Source: VRUE01 sp046733275 (lineage in GTDB: Bacteria; Actinomycetota; Thermoleophilia; Solirubrobacterales; 70-9). Taken from it: 9,351 nt of DNA. Made by a program: the position numbers and the translations under genes. Positions 1 to 6,363 of this stretch are shown piece after piece. The stretch's first letter is position 1. Each line of letters starts with the position of its first letter. The stretch is taken from contig JBKPOW010000162.1 in the NCBI GenBank assembly GCA_046733275.1, positions 1 through 9,351 on the forward strand, given 5' to 3'. Under the pieces are notes generated by a model, which made no database searches, had not been told where the DNA came from, and saw only the letters and a program-made list of their open reading frames with translations.

Positions 1-958
1 CCTCTGGGCCGACCGCGTCGTAGTCGGAGACGCGGTCGCGCGAAGAGAGCGTGGAGGTGGCGGCCCCAGGTGCGAGCTGGTCCCGCAATGAGCCGAGCGC
101 CGAGGGTGCGATGACTGGCATCGCAAGGAGCAGCAAGGCACCTACCGGGGCCAGGCGCAGCATTTGACGTGGCCGGTAGATCACCAGAGTCAGGAGCCCG
201 GCCCCAAGCACGATCGGACCGGTTTTGCGCTGGGTAGCGAAGACGCCGCTGAGCAGGATCAGCGTCGCCAGCAGATAGAGGATCCGCCGCCTGCGGGTGG
301 ACGTGTAGAGGCCGCCGACGACGGCGAAGGGAACCGCCATCGCCAGCAGCTGCGTCGCCGCCAGCGGGTGGATCGTCGGCCCGAGCACGACGATGCGGCC
401 GGTCGAGTCCAGTTCGTGGGCGATCGCCGGCAGCTCGAGGCCGCCGGGGATCAGCTTGCCGCCGATTTCGTAGAAGGCGTTGTAGCCCATCCTGTACTCC
501 CAGATCGTGCCCAGCGCGGCGACACAGCCGAGGCCGACGATCAGGGGGATGAAGGCACGGGCCTCGCCGGGTCGCAGTGCCGAGGCACTGATCACGAAGA
601 CGGTGGCGAAGGACGCCAGCAGCACAAGCTTTTTCACTCCGAGCCCGAACTCGCCGTGGATGCGCAGGGCATCCGCGTTGAGCAGGACGCTGACCACGGC
701 GGTCACGACGAAGAACAGGATCGCGCCGTGCAGGACGCTGCCCGAGAGTCGCGGCCGGGTGTCGCCGCGGAGCAGCGCCAGCGCGACCAGCCAGAGCCCG
801 ACGATCAGGATCAGCAGCGGCCGGTCGAGCTTGGCGGCGGTGACCGCCATCGCGTCGAACGGCACCAGGAAGAGCATCGCCAGGAAGGCGACGAGGCTCC
901 AGGGCAGCAGCCGCGTCGTGCGCGGCCAGAGGTCGGGGCGGGGGTCGGCGGCCGCCAT
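1..958 (-). CDS. O-antigen ligase/polymerase-like membrane protein (Wzy/WaaL type), 3' end missing
   Basis: Integral membrane protein likely to polymerise or ligate lipid-linked oligosaccharide repeats on the outer face of the membrane. The frame opens at an ATG (958-956) and stays open to the left edge, giving 319 visible residues, so the C-terminus is missing. Seen: repeated hydrophobic segments at about residues 19-38, 47-63, 76-93, 110-125, 136-152, 196-217, 226-240, 246-261 and 270-284. A segment with GP..HPLA at about 193-199 and a QRKTGP motif at 243-248 resemble the second half of O-antigen ligase-domain proteins. The SSRDR stretch near residues 315-319 fits the start of the large periplasmic loop that carries catalytic-site residues in that family. 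It begins 6 bases after the Wzz-like gene stops, so the two are almost certainly cotranscribed. The pairing with a chain-length regulator favours a Wzy-type polymerase over a ligase. This is inferred, because these families are recognised by topology more than by sequence. Confidence 0.8.
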   Translation of the reverse strand, partial: MAAADPRPDLWPRTTRLLPWSLVAFLAMLFLVPFDAMAVTAAKLDRPLLILIVGLWLVALALLRGDTRPRLSGSVLHGAILFFVVTAVVSVLLNADALRIHGEFGLGVKKLVLLASFATVFVISASALRPGEARAFIPLIVGLGCVAALGTIWEYRMGYNAFYEIGGKLIPGGLELPAIAHELDSTGRIVVLGPTIHPLAATQLLAMAVPFAVVGGLYTSTRRRRILYLLATLILLSGVFATQRKTGPIVLGAGLLTLVIYRPRQMLRLAPVGALLLLAMPVIAPSALGSLRDQLAPGAATSTLSSRDRVSDYDAVGPE

Positions 959-964
959 CGCCGC

Positions 965-1822
965 CTATCTGTACCGGCTGCGCGCTCCGACGGGTACGGC
1001 CCGGCGATCGTCCAGCCGTGGCCGGCGGAGCAGCTCGTCGTCGGGCTCCTGCGGCTCGGGCGCATGCGTCCTCGGGACCGCCGCGGCGTCCTCGTCGGGG
1101 GGCCTCGAGTGGCGCCATTGGCGTACCAGGCCGGAGCCGAGGACTATCAGGGTGCAAAGGACTACGAAGGCGGCGAAGAAGGCAAGGACCGCCAGGATCG
1201 GGCTGGCGCCGTCGTTGACGGTGCCACCCTCCGGCTGCCCCAGCGCGGTCACGATGATCCGCCGCTCTTTGGGGATGCCGTTGTCGAGGTCGGCGACGTA
1301 GCCGGCCAGGACCGAGGTCGCCGCTTCGGCGAGCCCGACCGCGCCCTCCGCGTCCGGCGCCTGCGTGTAGATCGAGACGATCGGCAGTTCCAGCTGGGCA
1401 TCGAAGACCAGCCTGTAGACGGCGTTCTCTTCGGTCAGCTGGTTGGCCCGCGGTCCCGCCGGCGTCGCCTGGTAGGTGGAGCGGTCGGTAAGGCTGCTGA
1501 ACGGCCCGTTGGCGGCGATCTGGGTCGGCGAGAGCCCCATTTCCTTCGCGATCGCCGTTCGCGCCTCGGCACTGCTCATGTACTGCGCGAGCACGACTGC
1601 CCGGGTCGCAAGCGGCGCCGGATCGCGTTCGACGTCGCCGATCGCCGAGGTTGACGAGTCGATTAGGACCTGCGAGCTGGCGGCCCCGGAGAGGAGCTCC
1701 TTCCTTTCGAAGGACGGAAGCCTGTAGCTGGTCGAGAGGCCGACCAGGAGCGCCACGATGGCCGCCGCAATCACCAATCTGCGTCGGTCCCAAAGCTCGT
1801 TGAGGATTCGTATGAGGTCCAT
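965..1822 (-). CDS. Wzz-like chain-length determinant / polysaccharide co-polymerase
   Basis: Inner-membrane protein of 285 residues, predicted to control polymer length with the downstream Wzy-like protein. Seen: an N-terminal MDLIRILNELWDRRR stretch followed by a membrane segment at about 15-31, an extracytoplasmic region at about 34-205, a second membrane segment at about 208-231, and a charged Pro/Asp/Arg-rich cytoplasmic tail at 232-285. This two-helix layout and the N-terminal motif are typical of Wzz/polysaccharide co-polymerases. There is no Walker-type kinase domain in the tail and no Tyr cluster (a single Tyr, residue 284), so it is not a fused BY-kinase. The ATG at 1822 fits the family start. 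Its Shine-Dalgarno (AGGGA, 1830-1826) is close, 3 bases from the ATG, and overlaps the stop codon of a short upstream in-frame ORF (1829-1882). Expression may therefore depend on coupling to that leader. The Wzy-like gene follows after 6 bases. Confidence 0.85.
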   Translation of the reverse strand: MDLIRILNELWDRRRLVIAAAIVALLVGLSTSYRLPSFERKELLSGAASSQVLIDSSTSAIGDVERDPAPLATRAVVLAQYMSSAEARTAIAKEMGLSPTQIAANGPFSSLTDRSTYQATPAGPRANQLTEENAVYRLVFDAQLELPIVSIYTQAPDAEGAVGLAEAATSVLAGYVADLDNGIPKERRIIVTALGQPEGGTVNDGASPILAVLAFFAAFVVLCTLIVLGSGLVRQWRHSRPPDEDAAAVPRTHAPEPQEPDDELLRRPRLDDRRAVPVGARSRYR

Positions 1823-1828
1823 TCGTCC

Positions 1829-1882
1829 CTATCGATCGCGGTTGCCTGCAGAGTCAACGGCTGGGTGGGCCCGTACTTTCAT
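1829..1882 (-). CDS. Possible 17-codon leader ORF upstream of the Wzz-like gene
   Basis: A short reading frame encodes MKVRAHPAVDSAGNRDR and ends in TAG six bases before the Wzz-like ATG. It is preceded by a perfect AGGAGG (1896-1891) with an 8-base spacer, a stronger ribosome-binding site than that of any full gene in the window. It lies in the same frame as the Wzz-like gene, separated from it by TAG-GGA-CGA. The peptide has no signal-like or membrane segment and resembles nothing I recognise. It may be a leader ORF that feeds ribosomes to the Wzz-like start by termination and reinitiation, or an ancestral longer N-terminus closed by a stop. It may also be chance. The position of the strong SD is what supports it; the protein itself gives no evidence. 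Confidence 0.35.
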   Translation of the reverse strand: MKVRAHPAVDSAGNRDR

Positions 1883-1890
1883 CCCTTTTT

Positions 1891-1909
1891 CCTCCTCTGC
1901 AAGAGGCGG
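1891..1909. promoter_or_regulatory. Inverted repeat carrying SD-like sequences on both strands in the divergent region
   Basis: Bases 1894-1898 (CCTCT) and 1902-1906 (AGAGG) are a perfect inverted repeat around GCA. It extends to 1891-1909 with one mismatch (T1893/C1907). Read on the minus strand, the left arm is AGGAGG (1896-1891), which sits 8 bases before the leader ORF ATG. Read on the plus strand, the right arm is AGAGG (1902-1906), which sits 6 bases before an in-frame TTG (1913) of the glycosyltransferase. It could be an operator between the divergent operons or just two opposed ribosome-binding sites. No convincing -35/-10 pair was found for either direction in the 1823-1930 gap. Confidence 0.35.
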
Positions 1910-1930
1910 GCCTTGGCAACCGTTTTCTCA

Positions 1931-2836
1931 ATGGATATGGATCGTTCCGCCGACCAGCGACTCCTAGTCGTCAGCCCGGTTCGCAACGAGGCCGCTCACC
2001 TCGAGCGAGTGGTCGCGGCGATGGCAGCGCAGACGCGACCGCCGGACAAATGGATAGTCGTCGACGACGGCTCCGATGACGGCACTGCCGAGCTGCTCCG
2101 CTCGCTGTCGCCCGGCATTCCCTTCATGCGCCTCGTCTCGGTGGGGACCGCGGGCAGACCCGCCGGCGTCGACCGCCTCGCCCTGGCGGCGGCGCCCCGC
2201 GCTTTCAACCTCGGCCTCGCCCAAAGCCGCGGCGGCTTCACCCACGTCGCCAAGCTCGACGGCGACGTCGAGCTCCCTCCCGACTACTACGAGGTGCTGC
2301 TGGCGCGCTTCGCCCGCGACGCCGGCCTCGGCATCGCCTGCGGCGACCTGATCGAGCCGGCCGGCTCGTCGTGGGAGCGGCTGGCGATCCCACCGCACCA
2401 CGTGCACGGCGCGCTCAAGCTCTACTCGCGGGAGTGCCTGGCCACGATCGGCGGCGTTCGCGAGTGCCTGGGCTGGGACACGATCGACGAGACCTACGCG
2501 CGGATGCGCGGTTTCCGCACTCGCTCCTACCGCGATCTGGTCGCTCGCCACCACCGCCCGGTCGCCACCGCGAGCGGCGCCCTGCGCGGCAGGGCCCGCC
2601 ACGGACGCTGCGCCTGGATCGCCCATTTCGGCTTCGGCTGGGTGGCGCTGCGCGGATTCAAGGTCGCCGTCCGGATGAGGCCGAGGGGGCTCTCCGGCCT
2701 CGCCTTCGTCTACGGCTACCTGAACGCCGCCGCAAGGCGGGTGCCGCGGGTCGACGACGCGGAGTTCCGGCGCTTCGTCCGCGGCGAGCTGCGCGCCCGG
2801 ATGCGGGCCGCCTTTCCCAGGCCCGGGGTGGCGTAG
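1931..2836 (+). CDS. Family 2 glycosyltransferase
   Basis: Cytoplasmic or membrane-associated inverting glycosyltransferase of 301 residues, predicted to add a sugar from a nucleotide donor to the lipid-linked repeat unit. Seen: a GT-A start LLVVSPVRNEAAHLERVV at 11-28, the nucleotide-binding VVDDGSDDGT at 43-52, a metal-binding DGD in KLDGDVELPPDYY at 108-120 (D110-D112), and GWDTIDE at 181-187, a likely acceptor/catalytic acidic region. The C-terminal part is Arg-rich and has no clear transmembrane helix. The ATG at 1931 puts the first strand near the N-terminus as usual, but it has no Shine-Dalgarno. An in-frame TTG at 1913 has AGAGG six bases upstream and would add six residues; a GTG at 1865 is also in frame. 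It is the first gene of the plus-strand group, and the amidotransferase starts 2 bases after its stop, suggesting translational coupling. Donor and acceptor cannot be deduced. Confidence 0.88.
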   Translation: MDMDRSADQRLLVVSPVRNEAAHLERVVAAMAAQTRPPDKWIVVDDGSDDGTAELLRSLSPGIPFMRLVSVGTAGRPAGVDRLALAAAPRAFNLGLAQSRGGFTHVAKLDGDVELPPDYYEVLLARFARDAGLGIACGDLIEPAGSSWERLAIPPHHVHGALKLYSRECLATIGGVRECLGWDTIDETYARMRGFRTRSYRDLVARHHRPVATASGALRGRARHGRCAWIAHFGFGWVALRGFKVAVRMRPRGLSGLAFVYGYLNAAARRVPRVDDAEFRRFVRGELRARMRAAFPRPGVA

Positions 2837-2838
2837 CG

Positions 2839-4746
2839 ATGTGCGGGATCGCGGGGATCGCCGCGTCGGACCCTCGACGCCTGCCGCTGGAGCCGGGGGC
2901 ACTGCAGGCGATGACGGCCGCGATCGAGCACCGCGGCCCGGACGAGGACGGCCACCTGCTCGAGCCGGGCGTGGCGCTCGGCATGCGCCGTCTCAGCGTC
3001 ATCGACCCGGCGGGAAGCCCGCAGCCGGTGGCCAGCGAGGACGGCGAGGTCAGTGCCGTCTTCAACGGCGAGATCTACAACTTCCGCGAGCTGCGCGACG
3101 ACCTGCGCCGTCGCGGCCACAGCTTCGCCACCGGGGGCGACGGCGAGACGATCGTCCACCTCTACGAGGAGCACGGCCTGCGCTTCGTGGAGCACCTGCG
3201 CGGCATGTTCGCGATCGCCCTCTGGGATCGTCCGCGGCGGCGCTTGGTCCTGGCTCGCGACCGGATGGGCGTCAAGCCCCTCTACGTTGCCGAGACCGGC
3301 GACGGGCTGGCTTTTGCCTCCGAGGTGAAGTCGTTTCTCGCCGCCGGCCTGGTGGAGCCGCGGCTCGACCCCGAAGCCGCCGAGCTGTTCATGGCGTGGG
3401 GCTACGTGCCCGGACCGGCGACCCTGTTCGCCGGCGTGCGCAAGCTGCCGCCGGCCACCTGCCTGCTCTATGCCGACGGCTGCATCGTCGAGCAGCGCGA
3501 GTACTGGAGCCCCTGGGAGGCGCCGCGCGAGCCCCCCGGGGCATCATGGGAGGAGGACGGCGAGCGCCTGCTCGAGCTGCTGCGCACGGCCACCCGGGCG
3601 CGCATGGTCAGCGACGTGCCGCTCGGCGTGATGCTCAGCGGCGGCCTCGACTCGAGCCTGATCACGGCGCTGATGGCGGAGACCTCCGAGCGCCCGGTGC
3701 AGACCTTTTCCGTCGGCTTCGTCGAGGACGCCGACGCCAACGAGCTCGCCGAGGCGCGGCACGTGGCGCGGCGCCTCGGTACCGACCACCACGAGCTGGA
3801 GACCTCGGCGCTCGATCATCCCGATCTGCTCGACGACGCCCTGCGCCACATGGAGGAGCCGATCGCCGATCTGTCCTGCGTCGGGCTGTTGCTGCTCAGC
3901 CGCCTGGCGCGGGAGACGGTCACCGTGGCGCTCTCCGGCCAGGGGGCCGACGAGCTGCTCGGTGGCTACCGCAAGCACCAGATCGCCCACATGGCCGATC
4001 TGCTGCGGCGGTTCCCGCCCGCGCGCGGGGCGGCCGCCCTGGCCGCGCGTCTCGGTGCGCCCGAGTCGACCCGCGCGCGTGGCCTGGAGGCGCTCTCCGG
4101 CAGCGACCCGAGTGCGCGGATGCTGGCGATGAGCCGCGTCGTGCAGCCGCGCGAGCGGCTGGCGCTGTTCACGCCGGAGTTCTTGCGCGAGACCGACGTG
4201 GGGGCACCGGTGCGCTCCCACGGCGACCTCTCCGGGCGCTCTGTCCTCGCCCAGACGCTCTACCTCGACACGCGCCTGGCGCTGGTCGACAAGCTGCTCC
4301 TCTACTTCGACAAGATGTCGATGGCGACCTCGCTGGAGGTCCGGGTCCCGTTCATGGACCACGACGTCGTCGCCTTCTGCCTGGCGCTGCCCGACTCGCG
4401 CAAAGTCCGGCTCGGCAACCGCAAGGCGCTGCTCAAGCACGTGGCGCGGGGCCTCGTCGACGACGAGATCGTCGACCGCCCCAAGCGCGGCTTCTTCCGC
4501 TCGGCCCTGGGGGCCTGGTTGCAGGCCCAGCAGGGGGGGTTGCTCGAGGAAACCCTGCTCGACCCCCGCACCGCGGAGCGAGGGCTCTACCGCTCGGCCG
4601 AGGTGCGGCGCCTCTTGACGGCGGCCGGCAGCGGCGACATCAAGGCCGACGAGCGGCTCTTCTGCGTCTTCCTGCTCGAGCGCTGGATGAGGGAATGGGT
4701 CGACACCCCGGTCCCGGCTCCTGCGAGGACGCCGGTCGCGGTTTGA
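2839..4746 (+). CDS. asnB: Asparagine synthase (glutamine-hydrolysing)-like amidotransferase
   Basis: A 635-residue class II glutamine amidotransferase fused to an ATP-dependent synthetase domain. In the family, glutamine is hydrolysed and ammonia is channelled to an adenylated carboxylate. Seen: start MCGIAG with the nucleophilic Cys2; HRGPDEDG at 31-38; RRLSVID at 50-56; FNGEIYNF, then GDGET and RGMFAIALWD in the glutaminase domain; the PP-loop LSGGLDSS at 266-273; LSGQGADELLGGY at 365-377; and SLEVRVPFMDHD near 498-509. Both active sites look intact. The start is fixed by the need for Cys2. Open frame upstream of it (2371-2838) overlaps the glycosyltransferase and is not coding. The length fits the 600-650-residue AsnB-like proteins common in exopolysaccharide loci. 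Position between a glycosyltransferase and a flippase suggests amidation of a sugar acid or surface-polymer precursor, but ordinary asparagine synthesis cannot be excluded. The symbol names the family, not a proven function. Confidence 0.93.
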   Translation: MCGIAGIAASDPRRLPLEPGALQAMTAAIEHRGPDEDGHLLEPGVALGMRRLSVIDPAGSPQPVASEDGEVSAVFNGEIYNFRELRDDLRRRGHSFATGGDGETIVHLYEEHGLRFVEHLRGMFAIALWDRPRRRLVLARDRMGVKPLYVAETGDGLAFASEVKSFLAAGLVEPRLDPEAAELFMAWGYVPGPATLFAGVRKLPPATCLLYADGCIVEQREYWSPWEAPREPPGASWEEDGERLLELLRTATRARMVSDVPLGVMLSGGLDSSLITALMAETSERPVQTFSVGFVEDADANELAEARHVARRLGTDHHELETSALDHPDLLDDALRHMEEPIADLSCVGLLLLSRLARETVTVALSGQGADELLGGYRKHQIAHMADLLRRFPPARGAAALAARLGAPESTRARGLEALSGSDPSARMLAMSRVVQPRERLALFTPEFLRETDVGAPVRSHGDLSGRSVLAQTLYLDTRLALVDKLLLYFDKMSMATSLEVRVPFMDHDVVAFCLALPDSRKVRLGNRKALLKHVARGLVDDEIVDRPKRGFFRSALGAWLQAQQGGLLEETLLDPRTAERGLYRSAEVRRLLTAAGSGDIKADERLFCVFLLERWMREWVDTPVPAPARTPVAV

Positions 4747-4791
4747 AGCGCTTGCGCCGAGGCGAAGAAATCGGCTCCCCCAGCCGTTGAT

Positions 4792-6363
4792 ATGACGATG
4801 TCCAGCCAGCCGGCCGACGCCCTGCAGGAGAAGCACGCCAGCGCTGGCGTGGCGATGGCCGTCGCAACGCTCTCGATGGCAGCGGCGTCGGGCATCCAGG
4901 CGCTGCTCTACCTCAACTCCTTCGGCGTCAACGGGCGCACCGACGGCTTTTTCGTCGCCTTTGCCCTCTACACGATCATGGGCATCTTCAGCCAGAGCAT
5001 CCGCATGACCTCGGCCAACCTGCTGATCGGCGAGCGGCCGCGCCTCCTGCCGCGCGAGTACGGCGCCTGCCTCGGCCTGGTCGCCGTCCCGGTGCTGGTC
5101 CTGACGATCCCGCTCGCACCGCAGTTCGCCCACCTGTTGGCCCCGGGCCTCAACGCGGCCGATCGCGCGGTGACGGTCGACGCCCTTCCTCTTCTCGGGC
5201 TGGCGGCGGCGATGCAACTCTGGGCCGCCGGGGGGGCGACGTTGCTCGCCGTGCGCGACCGTTTCAACGCGATCGCCGGCGCCTACGTCGCCGGTGCGGT
5301 GGCGGGTCTCGGCGCCTATCTCGTCACCTCGCCGCTGGTCGACGAGCTCGCCCTCGGTTGGTCGATGCTGACGATGGCGCTGGTCACGCTGGCGACGATG
5401 CTGACCGCTCTGCGCGGCTCGCGACCCGAGCGGGCGGCGGCGCGGCCATCCTTCGCGCCGGCCCGGCTGGCGTCGATGTCCGGGCTGATCCTCGCCCGCA
5501 CGGCGATCTACCTCGTCTTCAACGCTCTCTTCATGATCACTCTGGCCTTCGCCGGCGGCTACGCCGAAGGCGATGCGACCGTCCTCTCCTACGCCTACCT
5601 CTTCTCCAGCTACCTGGTTGCCGGTACCGCCTTCGCCCTCGGCCTCTCCCGGATCGCCGACATGCGCCGCGGCGCGCTGGGCGAGTGGCGCGAGCTGATC
5701 GCCGACACGGTTCCCTCCGGGTTTCGCTACTCGATGCTGATCGCGGCGCCGGCGATGGCGGCGCTGATCGTCGCCGGCGCACCGTTGATCGGCGAACTGC
5801 TGCCGCATAGCTTCGATGCCGCCGACGTCGAGACCCTGCGCGGCTTCGCCGCCCTGCTCGTGCCCTGGACGGTCGCCGCCCTGCTCGTCAACCTGCTGCT
5901 GCCGGCGTTGCTCGCGCTCGGCCGCGGGCGCCTGGTCAACGCGATGGCGCCGGGGCTGCTCGGGCTTCACGTCGTTGCCACCGCGGTCGGCGGCATGCTG
6001 CTCGGCTCGGCCGGGGTGGTCGGCGCCGCCTTCATCGCCCCCGCTGCGTTCGCCGCGGTGCTCTTTCTCGCCGGCGTGGCCGACGGTCGCCGGCGGCTGC
6101 TGGGGACCCTCGCCGGCGACGGCGGTCGGCTCTCGGTCTTCGCCGCGGGCAGCTTCTGCGGCGCTGGGTTGCTGGCTGCGCTGGTCTTCCAGGGCCTGCC
6201 CGAGGCCGTCCTGGCCGGGGCTCTCGGCTGCGTCCTCTACGCCGCCTGTCTGGGGCTCGCGGTTCCCAGCCTGGTGAGGACCCTGATCGCGGCGGTCAGG
6301 CCGAAGCCGAGTGCCGCTCAGACGGCGGGCGCGCCGGCAAGCTCGTCGATCAGCGCCAGGTAG
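4792..6363 (+). CDS. MurJ/Wzx-type MOP-superfamily lipid-linked oligosaccharide flippase
   Basis: Polytopic membrane protein of 523 residues, predicted to flip an undecaprenyl-linked repeat unit to the outer face of the membrane. Seen: about 12-14 hydrophobic segments (roughly 17-40, 52-70, 91-112, 131-153, 160-178, 186-208, 232-252, 265-287, 312-336, 352-376, 383-405, 408-428, 447-465, 475-494). The motif GVNGRTDGFFVAFALY at 45-60 resembles the first-helix TDAFFVAF signature of MurJ-like flippases. Charged loops are short, as expected for a MOP transporter. It follows the amidotransferase after 45 bases and has only a weak ribosome-binding site; ATGs at 4792 and 4798 are both possible. Context argues for Wzx-like export of the repeat unit rather than the housekeeping lipid II flippase. 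The last 46 bases overlap the convergent GT4 gene, so the low-complexity C-terminus (SAAQTAGAPASSSISAR) is encoded opposite that gene's end. Confidence 0.87.
   Translation: MTMSSQPADALQEKHASAGVAMAVATLSMAAASGIQALLYLNSFGVNGRTDGFFVAFALYTIMGIFSQSIRMTSANLLIGERPRLLPREYGACLGLVAVPVLVLTIPLAPQFAHLLAPGLNAADRAVTVDALPLLGLAAAMQLWAAGGATLLAVRDRFNAIAGAYVAGAVAGLGAYLVTSPLVDELALGWSMLTMALVTLATMLTALRGSRPERAAARPSFAPARLASMSGLILARTAIYLVFNALFMITLAFAGGYAEGDATVLSYAYLFSSYLVAGTAFALGLSRIADMRRGALGEWRELIADTVPSGFRYSMLIAAPAMAALIVAGAPLIGELLPHSFDAADVETLRGFAALLVPWTVAALLVNLLLPALLALGRGRLVNAMAPGLLGLHVVATAVGGMLLGSAGVVGAAFIAPAAFAAVLFLAGVADGRRRLLGTLAGDGGRLSVFAAGSFCGAGLLAALVFQGLPEAVLAGALGCVLYAACLGLAVPSLVRTLIAAVRPKPSAAQTAGAPASSSISAR
6318..6363. 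other. 46-base convergent overlap of flippase and GT4 gene ends
   Basis: The flippase stop (TAG, 6361-6363) lies inside the GT4 gene, and the GT4 stop (TGA, complement of 6318-6320) lies inside the flippase gene. No stem followed by a T-run is visible in either direction, so there is no recognisable intrinsic terminator between the two converging transcription units. Transcripts are expected to overlap here unless Rho or another mechanism acts. Confidence 0.85.

Noticed and set aside
164..1654. A 496-codon plus-strand open frame
   Set aside because: Lies opposite the Wzy-like and Wzz-like genes and has the same Arg/Asp/Gln-rich composition without motifs; a codon-bias artefact.
1828..1857. 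Possible minus-strand promoter, TTGACT (1857-1852) and GATAGG (1833-1828), 18-base spacer
   Set aside because: The -35 is good, but the -10 matches only three of six positions and would start transcription at the Wzz-like ATG, removing its SD. One good hexamer is expected by chance.
2371..2838. In-frame extension of the amidotransferase upstream of its MCGIAG start
   Set aside because: Overlaps the GT2 gene in another frame, is low-complexity Arg/Pro-rich, and would bury the catalytic Cys2, which must be N-terminal.
2841..4790. A 649-codon alternative plus frame inside the amidotransferase gene
   Set aside because: The translation is Arg/Ala/Gly-rich with no recognisable domain; the real frame carries all class II amidotransferase and PP-loop motifs.
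4747..4791. Imperfect hairpin CTTGCGCC/GGCGAAG between amidotransferase and flippase genes
   Set aside because: The stem needs a bulge, is short and has no T-run; genes on both sides are co-directional, so a terminator is not expected.
4533..5236. G7 tracts at 4533-4539 (amidotransferase) and 5230-5236 (flippase) as phase-variation sites
   Set aside because: Both read in frame as Gly codons, are only seven bases long and occur in about 70% GC DNA, where such runs are common; no sign of a shifted frame.
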